Positions 36,901-40,620 of a stretch of 64,000 nt of DNA are shown piece after piece. The first letter of the stretch is position 1. The number at the start of each line of letters is the position of its first letter. The notes under the pieces were generated by a model. It made no database searches. It was given only the letters and a program-made list of their open reading frames with translations, and had not been told where the DNA came from. Origin of the DNA: Bolinopsis microptera (taxonomy: Eukaryota > Ctenophora > Tentaculata > Lobata > Bolinopsidae); the NCBI RefSeq assembly GCF_026151205.1, contig NC_087074.1, positions 10,015,226-10,079,225 on the forward strand, given 5' to 3'. The translations under genes were made by a program, and so were the position numbers.

Positions 36901-39900
36901 CCAACTTAGTTTCCAACTTAGTTTCCAACTTAGTTTCCAACTTAGTTTCCATCTAAGTTTCCAACTTAGTCACCAACTAAGTCACCAACTAAATAATCAC
37001 CTTAGTTACCAACTTAGTTACTAACTTAGTTACCAACTTAGTTACCAACTTAGTAACCAACTTAAGTACCAACTTAGTTACCATCTTAGTTACAAACTTA
37101 ATTATCACTTAAATTACTAACTTGGTTACCAACTTAGTTAAAATCTTATCTACCAGTTTAGTCACCACATACAAAGTAGTTGTAGATTAATAAATGTCTA
37201 TTGCTAGGACAGACGAAGTTAGATTAAAAGTCCATACTTAAGGATATGTATCAATATTCGATACCTGATTGTATGTACGTTATTTTTATGATTAAATATT
37301 TTAACTCCGTTTTAACGTGTAATGGCTAGCATTCGTTAGAAAATAAATGATATTTTTAACCTTATCTTTCAGACTGATTTGGTATTTTCCTTTATCGCTG
37401 TGGTGATCTTAAGAGAGTTTTTGAAACTTTTGGCTTTCGAAAATTTTTCATTCGGACCTAAATGAACTGAGGACTCTTAGTGCTTTTTTAGAGTTTTCTT
37501 CAATGTTTTTAAGAGTTACTTGCAAAATTTCCTGGAATATTTTTGCCCTCAGAGCGATATGTTTTCAAGAGACAAGCGGGTAAACCAGTTACCTAGAGTT
37601 TAGTATCATTATTTAGGGCACTTTTGTTGATCAAACTTGCCCTCTAAGCACTCTTGTCTGATCAAACATACGAGGAATTCTTACAAATGTTCCCCTGATT
37701 AGGGCCAAAAATGTTCACAATGTTTTTCTAAGAAAAGATAGAGACATTTGTCTGCATGATGTATTTTGCAGTATTGATCAATCGTATCATACAGCCCCTA
37801 GAAAAAAGATTATTCGAACTCCGACATCTATAATTTTATAGGTCGACTGTCATCCCAGATAATTAAGAGAATTGTAAAATCCTGAAATTTAAAAGATTTA
37901 AATTTCATTTTCCTAAGAGCAATCTAAGTGCAGTTGCACGTTGATAGTTCTAGCGTAAAAAAGCCGACTTGAACAATATATACTACCTAATTTAAATTTA
38001 AAAGGTGAATCAAGCGTTCTCTTACAGTAACATATAACCCAGCTTTTAGTATGTGATTATTTTACCAAAACCCATAATCATGGGTAGAGTGGACCGCTGC
38101 CAGTGTCTCTCTTTCCCAAACAAAAGGAAATGATATTAATTTGATTGACCGTTCTCAAATGCAAAATGATACCGAGAATGAAATCGGTCGCTCGCTTTTC
38201 CCATTCATTCACGGCTTACGAATTGTAATAATTTTCGATTGATTACATGTCAATCAGATGCTGTAAAAATCTCTTTGGGTTGCGTTCGGGTCGATACCTA
38301 GTATTTCGGGGTAAGGGTGGTAGTTATCACTTATTGCATTAGCTGAAGTTTATTGAATCTTTATTGCCGAGTACAGCTGCCTTTGGGTAGTTCTTCTTAA
38401 TCTATTACAATTGTAAATGAATGGGAAAAGCGAGCGACCGATTTCATTCTCGGTATCATTTTGCATTTGAGAACGGTCAATCAAATTAATATCATTTCCT
38501 TTTGTTTGGGAAAGAGAGACACTGGCAGCGGTCCACTCTACCCATGATTATGGGTTTTGGTAAAATATCATCTCTTTTTGATTATAATGTCAGGGTACTT
38601 TATAAAGTCGAAATGTAAACTGATATCTTCATTATAATAAGGAGGAAGTTTCAACGATTTCGAAATTTTTCCTTTAAAAACATTTCCTTGTGTTTAGGTA
38701 AGCATATCGGTCCATCACTGACTGAATATACCACTTAATACTCATTCAAGTTGACATTAAATTCATATATAATGACATTAAACTGTCGTGGCAAAGCAGA
38801 ATTTGTTGGAAATCACGAATGAGCAAAATTCTCACCTTTCGCACGTGCAAACTTTGAGCGGACGTTGCATGCGCATCCAACATTGAATCGCCGTAAATTT
38901 TTGCATGTAATTGTTTTATATATAGTTTGATAAGCATGCAAAGTTTCAAAGTATTTCAAGAAGAACTGTAATCACAACGGCACTCTAAAGTTGACAGAAA
39001 ATGACGAAAACAGCAATTTTCAGTGATTTTAGCAATTTTCTATCAATTTGGGCGTGTCCCCACGTGTGCAACTTTTCGATTTTCAACTTTAAAACTAGCC
39101 TAATGCACAATTTATACCTATAGGAAGCAGAACTGAGCTCCACAACCCAAGGCATGGCCCAACACCAAAGAATACTAAATCGCAAAATTGACGTTTTTAT
39201 AAAATAATTCTTCAAAAAAGCACAAACTTCAATGACAAATATCTTTATGAAGGAGCAAGCTAGAAAAACTTTCCGGTAGATTTTCAGAATGCTTGAACAA
39301 TTATCTAAGATGAAAATTTCCTCAGATTTTGAATAAAATTACTCCTTAATGGGTTAAAATTAATTTTAAAAGTTATTACTTTGTCAAAAATCAAGTTTTA
39401 AAAACGGTTAACTTGATGACGTCATCAAGGGGTGTTTATGACGTCAAATAAATTTTTTATACAATGTAAACTAAAGTGTAAACAATTATTTGCAAGACCT
39501 GTGGTCGGAAATGGCTGTATCTTTTATACTTTTGAATTTATGGACACTTAAATATAGGCTACAATTGACTGGCAAAGCGTCTATCCCTGAATATATATGT
39601 ATCTCTATCTATGACCCGACAATCTGTCGTAAAACAGGGGTTCTAGAAAACCCATTTCCCGATGCTCCTGAAACCTGAAACTTTTTTTGCAGTCAATTTG
39701 GTCAACGTCTAGACGCCCTGAAAAATTTCAAATCTCTAACTCAATTTTAACATGGTTTTTAGGACACCTGAATATGGCGATTTTGGGTTTTTTACCGAAT
39801 TTCGTATAACAGTGCTGGTGAGTATTTTATGCAAATTTCTTAAAAATCTGAACATAACTAATTTTTATTCCTGTCATCTTTGACATCAAATTAGAATGTT

Positions 39901-40379
39901 TTGAACTAAAAATAAATCTGCTGAACGACTTCCGATGAGTCTTAATGCCTGGAAAACTCCTGCCGGAGGCGGCGGCCTTCGGCCGCCGCCTCCGGCCGGA
40001 GTGCACGCTTCGCGTGCACAAAAGAGGCTTGTAACGTGTACCAAAGGGGGTATAATAGTAAAAGGGGTATAATAGTAAATGGGGAACATAGTATTCCCAC
40101 AATAAATGCAACGGTCGTGCTTGCCAGCACTGTGATATAGTATGTATTCTGCTTCAACCTCTAAAATATTTAATTGCTGTCAGTTGTCACACCCCTTTTG
40201 TCCCGCCGCAGCTCTACAAAATCTTTCCTTCACTCTTACCTTCGCTATTTAATGTTTAAACTCTAACCATTTCCCTTTTGCAGCTGATGCACAAGATCTC
40301 CTACATGAGCAAGAAACGCAGACGTAGGAAGAGAGACGCTGGATTCTCCGAGTATGACATCATGTTGAGGGGAGACTGA
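6902..40379 (+). CDS. Multidomain secreted protein, SP-TSP1-TY(x4)-TSP1-Ig-Ig-FOLN/Kazal-Ig-VWD-C8 (23 exons)
   Basis: I reconstructed 23 exons totalling 3357 nt, an exact multiple of three, giving 1118 residues. Approximate domains: signal peptide 1-17, TSP1 21-63, thyroglobulin type-1 at 68-134, 139-206, 211-267 and 272-335, Asn-Gly linker around 345-365, TSP1 425-477, Ig 480-572 and 573-640, follistatin/Kazal 641-732, Ig 733-809, VWD 815-981, C8 982-1086, basic tail 1088-1118. The protein is expected to be extracellular, in matrix or mucus or on the cell surface. VWD plus C8 is typical of gel-forming and matrix proteins, and thyroglobulin type-1 and Kazal modules often bind or inhibit proteases. 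I know no named protein with this order, so no symbol is given. Two minus-strand genes lie inside its introns. Weak points are the acceptor at 35861, the choice of first exon, and possible small undetected exons. Confidence 0.85.
7128..7796. repeat. 34-bp minisatellite, about 20 copies
   Basis: The unit is CTAGGCCACTAGACCACGTA followed by TGTAGTCTGCCCTG. Copies are almost identical, varying mainly at GCTAG/ACTAG/GCGAG. The array starts 168 bp into intron 1. The homogeneity suggests recent expansion. There are no unique spacers, so it is not CRISPR-like. Confidence 0.95.
7797..10978. other. Rest of intron 1; no gene seen
   Basis: AT-rich sequence with a 14-bp poly-G run near 9604 and a directly repeated TTGCGGGAGTACTTGCGGGA near 8879. 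Short open frames here (for example the minus-strand frame at 9328-9546) have no domain similarity or splice context. The acceptor that closes the intron is TTTTTACAG. Confidence 0.5.
10979..11115 (+). CDS. Exon 2: TSP1 repeat A
   Basis: Encodes YGDWTEWSGCENC followed by RARTC and further cysteines (HLC, QC, EC). The WxxWxxC core is clear, but the usual CSxxCG is shortened to CENC, so this is an atypical TSP1. The exon is in phase 2 and out phase 1 (CCCAG before GTGAGC). The phase-1 exit starts the series of phase-1 domain borders in this gene. Confidence 0.88.
11116..14697. other. Intron 2; low-complexity and minisatellite sequence only
   Basis: Apart from the 34-bp array at 12734 and a CTCCTCT/CT-rich tract at 12230-12295, I see nothing with coding character. 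A direct repeat TCTATAATTCTGTAATC lies near 13422-13456. The intron ends with a good polypyrimidine tract and CCCTCAG. Confidence 0.5.
12734..12957. repeat. 34-bp minisatellite, about 6.5 copies
   Basis: The unit is CCTTAACTCCTGTAATCTGG followed by ATCTCAACTAAATA. One copy carries CTAGAT for CTGGAT and one CTTAAT for CTAAAT. It lies in intron 2 and is unrelated in sequence to the 34-bp array in intron 1, though it shares the period. Confidence 0.92.
14698..14910 (+). CDS. Exon 3: thyroglobulin type-1 domain 1
   Basis: A complete TY domain in one exon with all six cysteines: TECQK, RVEC, APRQC, KCWCAE and PYNC, plus a GTY segment after the CWC motif. The QC and CWC hallmarks are intact. Incoming phase is 1, completing an Asp codon. 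The donor is the second GT of GTGTGAGT at 14911. Only that choice gives the phase 1 that the acceptor at 21731 needs. GC content is clearly higher than in the flanks. Confidence 0.92.
14904..15185. repeat. 42-bp minisatellite carrying repeated 5' splice sites
   Basis: The unit begins GCAAGAAGTGTGAGTACTGG and has six good copies plus a divergent seventh. The first unit straddles the exon 3 / intron 3 border. GTGAGT recurs at 14911, 14953, 14995, 15037, 15079 and 15121, exactly 42 bp apart. Using any donor but the first would add an in-frame TGA. The array happens to be open in another frame because 42 is divisible by three. Confidence 0.95.
15186..17702. other. Intron 3, first part; hairpin but no gene
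   Basis: No exon was recognised. A perfect inverted repeat sits at 16158-16203 (separate entry). A short open frame at 15304-15489 (plus) has no domain similarity and lacks splice support. Confidence 0.45.
16158..16203. repeat. Perfect 21-bp-stem palindrome
   Basis: GAATGTCGTGGAATATTTGTA is followed by a 4-nt centre (TGTA) and its exact reverse complement. At 46 nt it is shorter than a typical pre-miRNA. It could be a tiny foldback element or a cruciform-forming site. Confidence 0.9.
17703..17997. mobile_element. 295-bp foldback MITE
   Basis: The left arm starts GTTTTCTTGGGTAAATTTCT and the right arm ends in its complement, AATTTACCCAAGAAAAC. The arms match over most of their length up to the central ATGATCTCAAATT motif. 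No coding capacity. The left arm has small insertions (a doubled CTTTTATCAGGAAAGG segment). Target-site duplication is unclear. Confidence 0.8.
18813..19448 (-). CDS. Intronless five-TM protein, GPCR-like, nested antisense in intron 3
   Basis: 211 residues from an ATG with no intron. Five hydrophobic helices lie at about 10-32, 50-72, 97-119, 137-160 and 171-195. The arrangement resembles TM3-TM7 of a rhodopsin-like receptor: SFDT stands where a DRY-type triplet would follow TM3, and the last helix is followed by a short amphipathic tail and a CC pair (RCCR) as in helix 8 with palmitoylated cysteines. An N-glycosylation motif (NES) follows the first helix. TM1 and TM2 are absent. A poly-C tract lies about 30 bp upstream of the ATG on the coding strand, so 5' truncation or a missed exon is possible. 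It lies on the strand opposite its host gene. The family assignment is tentative, and an unrelated membrane protein is possible. Confidence 0.6.
   Translation of the reverse strand: MSFRWWEIALNIVGILSSVALISFDTVIVAMQYSNIHCPLWTILNESSKLIKGLVITICVLFTGCFAAAIIHGQMNRRKGFSIPLSKETVIDDAVSMAPFIIVCCIVAGIYLATWIRFWYQTGEIRVAGMVKREFKLVSMLVFSDIIGAASFAVFSVNLATLDKTNISRSVYIWFFSGTFVPQTASMVVACYMLISERGIRENVAGRCCRG
19449..21730. other. Rest of intron 3; no gene seen
   Basis: Starts with a 13-bp poly-G run and a short CGGAAAAAT repeat near 19540. AT-rich thereafter, with no domain-bearing frame. The intron closes with a TGATTTCAG acceptor. Confidence 0.5.
21731..21846 (+). CDS. Exon 4: thyroglobulin type-1 domain 2, first half
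   Basis: Encodes MPRCEALDHVGK and YMPQCDEDGNFLPQQQQ. This is the TY pattern C-x(n)-P-x-C-x-E/D-D-G-x-F-x-P, but the expected QC at the end has become QQ. The exon ends in CAACAACAACAG and the GTCAGT donor, phase 0. The glutamine run and the donor are part of the 43-bp array that follows. Confidence 0.88.
21829..22134. repeat. 43-bp minisatellite that duplicates the exon 4 end and its donor
   Basis: The unit starts TTACCCCAACAACAACAGGT and includes 18 nt of exon 4 plus the GTCAGT donor. Seven copies counting the exonic one, the later ones slightly decayed (one lacks several bases, one has a doubled GTCACTG). Copies begin at 21829, 21872, 21915 and 21958. Downstream donors would shift the frame or read into TAG. 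Confidence 0.95.
22570..23120. mobile_element. Short, internally deleted copy of the foldback family (intron 4)
   Basis: A large palindrome (arms about 22571-22740 and 22741-22905, starting TTGACCAAAACCCATAATCA) is followed by about 200 bp shared with the longer copies. The copy ends in TGCTTGCCAGCATTGTGAT. Relative to the 2-kb copies at 38060 and 50249 it lacks about 1.5 kb. Three CATGACCGGT repeats precede the end. Confidence 0.85.
23121..23855. other. End of intron 4; two long poly-C tracts
   Basis: Homopolymer C runs at about 23731-23748 and 23775-23792, next to each other and 60 bp before the acceptor (TTGTTACAG) of exon 5. No gene seen. A length error in the assembly here would not affect coding sequence. 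Confidence 0.6.
23856..23955 (+). CDS. Exon 5: thyroglobulin type-1 domain 2, second half
   Basis: Encodes GIQWCVYKDGLEIPKTRV and ends with an ACDP motif. The TY CWCV motif is present as QWCV, so the fourth cysteine is missing. Its partner, the third cysteine, is also missing in exon 4. Phase 0 in, phase 1 out. Confidence 0.88.
23956..27032. other. Intron 5; dispersed TTTGTCACAT motif region
   Basis: No exon was recognised between the domain 2 and domain 3 exons. From about 25020 to 26150 a motif close to AAACTTTGTCACAT recurs irregularly (near 25024, 25088, 25475, 25665, 25832, 25940, 25985) and once or twice inverted near 26130. Flanking stretches near 24953 and 26440 resemble a decayed inverted pair sharing TATATGGACACGTT. 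This looks like an old non-autonomous element. Confidence 0.4.
27033..27212 (+). CDS. Exon 6: thyroglobulin type-1 domain 3
   Basis: A complete single-exon TY domain with six cysteines: TKCQA, HECTENGDFSYTQC, VCKCVY and PHC. The QC motif is intact and CWCV appears as CKCV. In phase 1 after a CCCCTTAG acceptor, out phase 1 at GTGAGT, the same layout as exon 3. Confidence 0.9.
27417..27517 (+). CDS. Exon 7: thyroglobulin type-1 domain 4, first half
   Basis: Encodes LTKCQAMSLMSP, VTCLPSGEYAPEHC and a terminal SK. The domain is split by a phase 0 intron at the same place as TY domain 2 (exons 4/5). Exons 4-5 and 7-8 therefore share a split form, while exons 3 and 6 have the unsplit form. Confidence 0.88.
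27935..28218 (+). CDS. Exon 8: end of TY domain 4 plus Asn-Gly repeat linker
   Basis: Starts DVCYCVYSDGSIV and closes the TY domain at RTSC. It then runs into a low-complexity (Asn-Gly) repeat coded by AACGGT/AACGGC hexanucleotides (about 28038-28097) and a Ser/Thr-rich spacer suited to O-glycosylation. The acceptor is CCCCCCTCAG. The donor GTAAGT gives phase 2, the only non-phase-1 module border in this half of the gene. Confidence 0.88.
28219..29139. other. Intron 8; nothing recognised
   Basis: AT-rich. An overlapping frame at 28382-28657 has no domain similarity. The intron ends at CCAACGTAG, which gives the phase needed for exon 9. Confidence 0.5.
29140..29387 (+). CDS. Exon 9: spacer and TSP1 repeat B
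   Basis: A Ser/Thr-rich stretch precedes YEQWSDWSECSKECGGG, QRSRVC and later cysteines (GAC, GEC, IRC). This is a canonical TSP1 with WSDWSEC and CxxxCGGG. The two tryptophans would fit C-mannosylation sites known in TSP1 repeats. Incoming phase 2 is satisfied, outgoing phase 1 at GTAAGA. Confidence 0.9.
29564..29721 (+). CDS. Exon 10: Ig domain 1, first half
   Basis: Encodes a strand ending VTITCAAIGLPKPYVVI, the B-strand cysteine and G-x-P-x-P pattern of I-set Ig domains. The acceptor CATGTAG at 29561-29563 is used because the TTTCAG at about 29531 leads to an in-frame stop. Out phase 0. Confidence 0.82.
30484..30604 (+). CDS. Exon 11: Ig domain 1, second half
   Basis: Encodes VRYQITPREDTRLRCIAT and a closing IEIVVRP strand. 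The F-strand cysteine lies in LRCIA, where the more usual motif is YxC. Phase 0 in, phase 1 out. Confidence 0.82.
30789..30916 (+). CDS. Exon 12: Ig domain 2, first half
   Basis: Contains LGQELTLRCSVVGLPRPDI followed by RLLRNG, a clear I-set Ig B- and C-strand region. There is no tryptophan in the C strand, as in Ig domain 1. The donor GTTACC is weak but gives the correct phase 0. Confidence 0.85.
31065..31140 (+). CDS. Exon 13: Ig domain 2, second half
   Basis: Encodes a stretch ending DTEYSCVALYG, the F-strand YxC motif. Phase 0 in, phase 1 out. Ig domains 1 and 2 are thus both split by a phase 0 intron and bordered by phase 1 introns. Confidence 0.85.
31421..31584 (+). CDS. Exon 14: follistatin-like segment
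   Basis: Encodes DPCVGVQCQDHALCVVEDD and TTCTCKTC. This C-x-G-x-x-C-x-x-H-A-x-C...C-x-C pattern is the follistatin N-terminal (EGF-like) subdomain that precedes Kazal domains in agrin and follistatin-like proteins. The GTGGGT donor gives phase 0. A frame running past it to 31650 is intron read-through. Confidence 0.87.
31789..31900 (+). CDS. Exon 15: Kazal domain
   Basis: Encodes VCANDCVTYLNKCDMES, SSC and FDGPC. This is the Kazal C-x3-C-x-TY-x-N-x-C-x-M core and the closing GxC. In the family this fold inhibits serine proteases or serves as a matrix module. With no clear reactive-site loop, inhibition cannot be inferred. Phase 0 in, phase 1 out. Confidence 0.87.
32046..32445. mobile_element. 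400-bp MITE with perfect 40-bp TIRs and 8-bp target duplication
   Basis: Both ends read GGTTCTTTTGCGATAGTCAA inward, and the match is perfect over 40 bp. The 8-bp GCAAAACC flanks it at 32038-32045 and 32446-32453. The interior is almost wholly direct and inverted copies of GCGCTAGTTGTCGC / CCAGCGCTAG iterons. No coding capacity. The 8-bp duplication fits hAT-, P- or Merlin-type transposases, and the GG termini fit Merlin better than the CA ends usual in hAT. The superfamily is left open. It lies in the intron between the Kazal and third Ig exons. Confidence 0.93.
32526..32628 (+). CDS. Exon 16: Ig domain 3, first half
   Basis: Encodes LEGNDIMLECSATGMWETAV and splits the following Trp codon (TG/G). 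The Ig B-strand cysteine is in MLECSA and the invariant C-strand Trp is restored across the junction. Out phase 2 at GTTAGT. Confidence 0.86.
32826..32952 (+). CDS. Exon 17: Ig domain 3, second half
   Basis: Encodes TKGGQVVGRGTRLRLSGVS and the diagnostic DSGLYTCSVSG. This is a well conserved Ig domain, with the intron in a different place and phase from Ig domains 1 and 2. The TTACCTGCCAGGTATGTGGA at the exon end is duplicated about 40 bp downstream, in the intron near 32982-33001. Confidence 0.9.
33182..33332 (+). CDS. Exon 18: VWD domain, N-terminal part
   Basis: Contains CMQYGAGHFHQFSGAKFNYP followed by ICHYVLAMDC. This matches the von Willebrand factor type D start (C-x-x-x-G-x-G-H-x-x-x-F-x-G-x-x-F-x-F-x-G-x-C-x-Y-x-L). 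Phase 0 in, phase 1 out at GTATTT. Confidence 0.92.
33472..33637 (+). CDS. Exon 19: VWD domain, middle
   Basis: Encodes SSVTVYVGWDAVVLLRGFDV, the alternating beta-strand region of VWD, ending FYQNF and a split Arg codon. It follows a TTCTAG acceptor. Out phase 2. Confidence 0.88.
33933..34865 (-). CDS. Divergent SIX-family homeobox protein, intronless, nested antisense
   Basis: 310 residues. Residues 1-175 are Pro/Ser-rich and unrelated to known domains. Residues about 180-251 match the C-terminal two thirds of a SIX domain: LQKMWFNAVY, KKHLTPAVKYRLRKQNPIPA correspond to the LQxLWxxAxY and GAVxKYRxRxxxPxPxxI blocks. Residues 255-310 are a homeodomain with TGLTAKQIRNFFKNKRSRS, corresponding to TGLTxxQVxNWFKNRRQR. 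Asn51 and Arg53 are kept, but the near-invariant Trp48 is Phe. The protein ends right after the homeodomain. The N-terminal third of the SIX domain is missing or unrecognisable. It is predicted to be a nuclear DNA-binding regulator. It lies within the intron that splits the host VWD domain (33638-35511), on the opposite strand, and its single-exon structure suggests retroposition or intron loss. The ATG has G at -3 and +4. Confidence 0.88.
   Translation of the reverse strand: MDQLFLNSGPLPLHFNIPPPPPLAPLSPIKMNSANWSLPPSFCFPPMLPFPIQCEELYTGYTAHPALEDSLSAYLPFNRSVKFDISRLDTSKSQLDSSCSSVLNLTAVKQELLEPLDDNQELTSQPIPQFTPEPIPNPVREPVLKPSSPNPYTKPASTQRRRKSSNDQVPVVPDPSPDYKVADCLSTSEQWDDLLNYITTSSFSTSEHAALQKMWFNAVYEIHIKTKNLKKHLTPAVKYRLRKQNPIPASISSVQPSTNNYFTAEAKNLMESVFNVNKRPDPETVQMLSQQTGLTAKQIRNFFKNKRSRS
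34866..35511. other. Remainder of the host intron, likely SIX-like gene promoter side
   Basis: About 650 bp upstream of the SIX-like ATG and before host exon 20. Contains a TGTGAGCCACTATGTGAGCC direct repeat near 35092. No clear TATA box in a convincing position. Nothing else recognised. Confidence 0.4.
35512..35712 (+). CDS. Exon 20: VWD domain, C-terminal part
   Basis: Contains FTLGWDGLTVVTL and KTYAGRLCGLCGDVGVEYNE. This is the hallmark CGLCG(N/D) motif of VWD, in VWF-like proteins associated with disulfide handling and multimerisation. The remaining residues run to YEVD and a split Arg codon, phase 2 at GTTAGT. Confidence 0.92.
35861..36000 (+). CDS. Exon 21: C8 domain, first part (acceptor uncertain)
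   Basis: Encodes RYDRCNIADVPVQ, MGYAACYEALYSEQLSKC, the start of the eight-cysteine C8 domain that follows VWD in mucin- and VWF-like proteins. The obvious acceptor TGCACAG (ends 35850) is out of phase with exon 20 and reaches a stop. The AAG at 35858-35860 keeps the frame and is used here, though its context is weak. Ends phase 1 at GTAAGA. Confidence 0.75.
36541..36716 (+). CDS. Exon 22: C8 domain, second part
   Basis: Encodes YLDACIYDACGVKW, GMCNVLSAYSIACENMG and WRDGTVCPRE, the C-x3-D-x-C, C-x-x-L-x-x-Y-x-x-x-C and WR..xxC features of C8. No TIL domain follows, though VWD-C8-TIL is the usual order. Phase 0 out at GTAGGA. Confidence 0.9.
36731..37160. repeat. 12-bp minisatellite starting beside the exon 22 donor
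   Basis: The unit is TTACCAACTTAG (variants TTTCCAACTTAG, CACCAACTAAG), in about 35 increasingly degenerate copies. It begins roughly 15 bp after the donor. It produces a spurious antisense Lys-Leu-Val/Glu-Thr frame because 12 is a multiple of three. Confidence 0.93.
38060..40136. mobile_element. 2.1-kb foldback-ended non-autonomous element, copy A
   Basis: Its left side is a large palindrome (arms about 38060-38225 and 38405-38573 around a 180-bp centre) opening TTTACCAAAACCCATAATCA. About 1.5 kb shared with the copies at 49821-53612 follows, and the right end is GCTTGCCAGCACTGTGAT. No transposase frame. Read in reverse, it starts TCAC after an A and ends before a T in every copy, as a rolling-circle element would. 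The CTRR end of classic Helitrons is absent. It lies inside the last intron of the main gene. Confidence 0.85.
39961..40045. repeat. GC-rich double-hairpin insert in copy A
   Basis: Two adjacent perfect hairpins: GGAGGCGGCGGCC-TTC-complement (13-bp stem) and GTGCACGC-TTC-GCGTGCAC (8-bp stem). The segment to about 40045 is absent from the aligned sites in copies B and C, so it is a separate insertion in an otherwise AT-rich element. Confidence 0.85.
40284..40379 (+). CDS. Exon 23: basic tail with furin-like site and C-terminal RGD
   Basis: After TTTTGCAG the frame continues in phase 0 for 31 residues to TGA. It encodes SKKRRRRKR followed by DAGFSEYDIMLRGD. The RRKR run is a strong consensus for furin-type cleavage. 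Cleavage would free a 14-residue peptide whose last three residues are Arg-Gly-Asp, the integrin-binding tripeptide. Exon choice rests on phase and on the total length being divisible by three. No domain homology confirms it. Confidence 0.68.
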   Translation: MMHKISYMSKKRRRRKRDAGFSEYDIMLRGD

Positions 40380-40620
40380 GAACAAGATGGAAAATAGACT
40401 ACTGGTGACACGACACGCAACTTCCCTTCTTACACCACGCTATTCTAGTCACGTGACTCGCGAGCGATGTGTCACGTGTGTGAGGTCACGTGATTCGCGA
40501 ATGACGTCACGAGATTACAAACGCGTTTGAGCGCTGAACACTGAACAGTCTGCTGAGTACGGCCTCATAATAATAATTAAATAATATAATGATGTAAAAA
40601 TATGTGTAGGTTTAAAACCT
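40380..40620 (+). other. Probable 3' UTR with paired CACGTG / CGCGA motifs
   Basis: Within 65 bp there are two related blocks, GTCACGTGACTCGCGAGCGA (from 40449) and GTCACGTGATTCGCGAATGA (from 40485), with a third TCACGTG between them and TGACGTCA after the second. ATTAAA at 40576-40581 is a possible variant poly(A) signal. These are palindromic E-box/CRE-like sites, which would be unusual in a 3' UTR if used as DNA elements. Confidence 0.45.

Noticed and set aside
36749-36952. Minus-strand Lys-Leu-Glu-Thr repeat protein
   Set aside because: Produced by the 12-bp minisatellite, with no other coding evidence.
38746-39215. Frames in copy A that recur at 50993-51564 as a conserved transposon protein
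   Set aside because: The frames are short, lack domain similarity, and break differently among copies. The shared DNA is explained by repeat copies, not by protein conservation.
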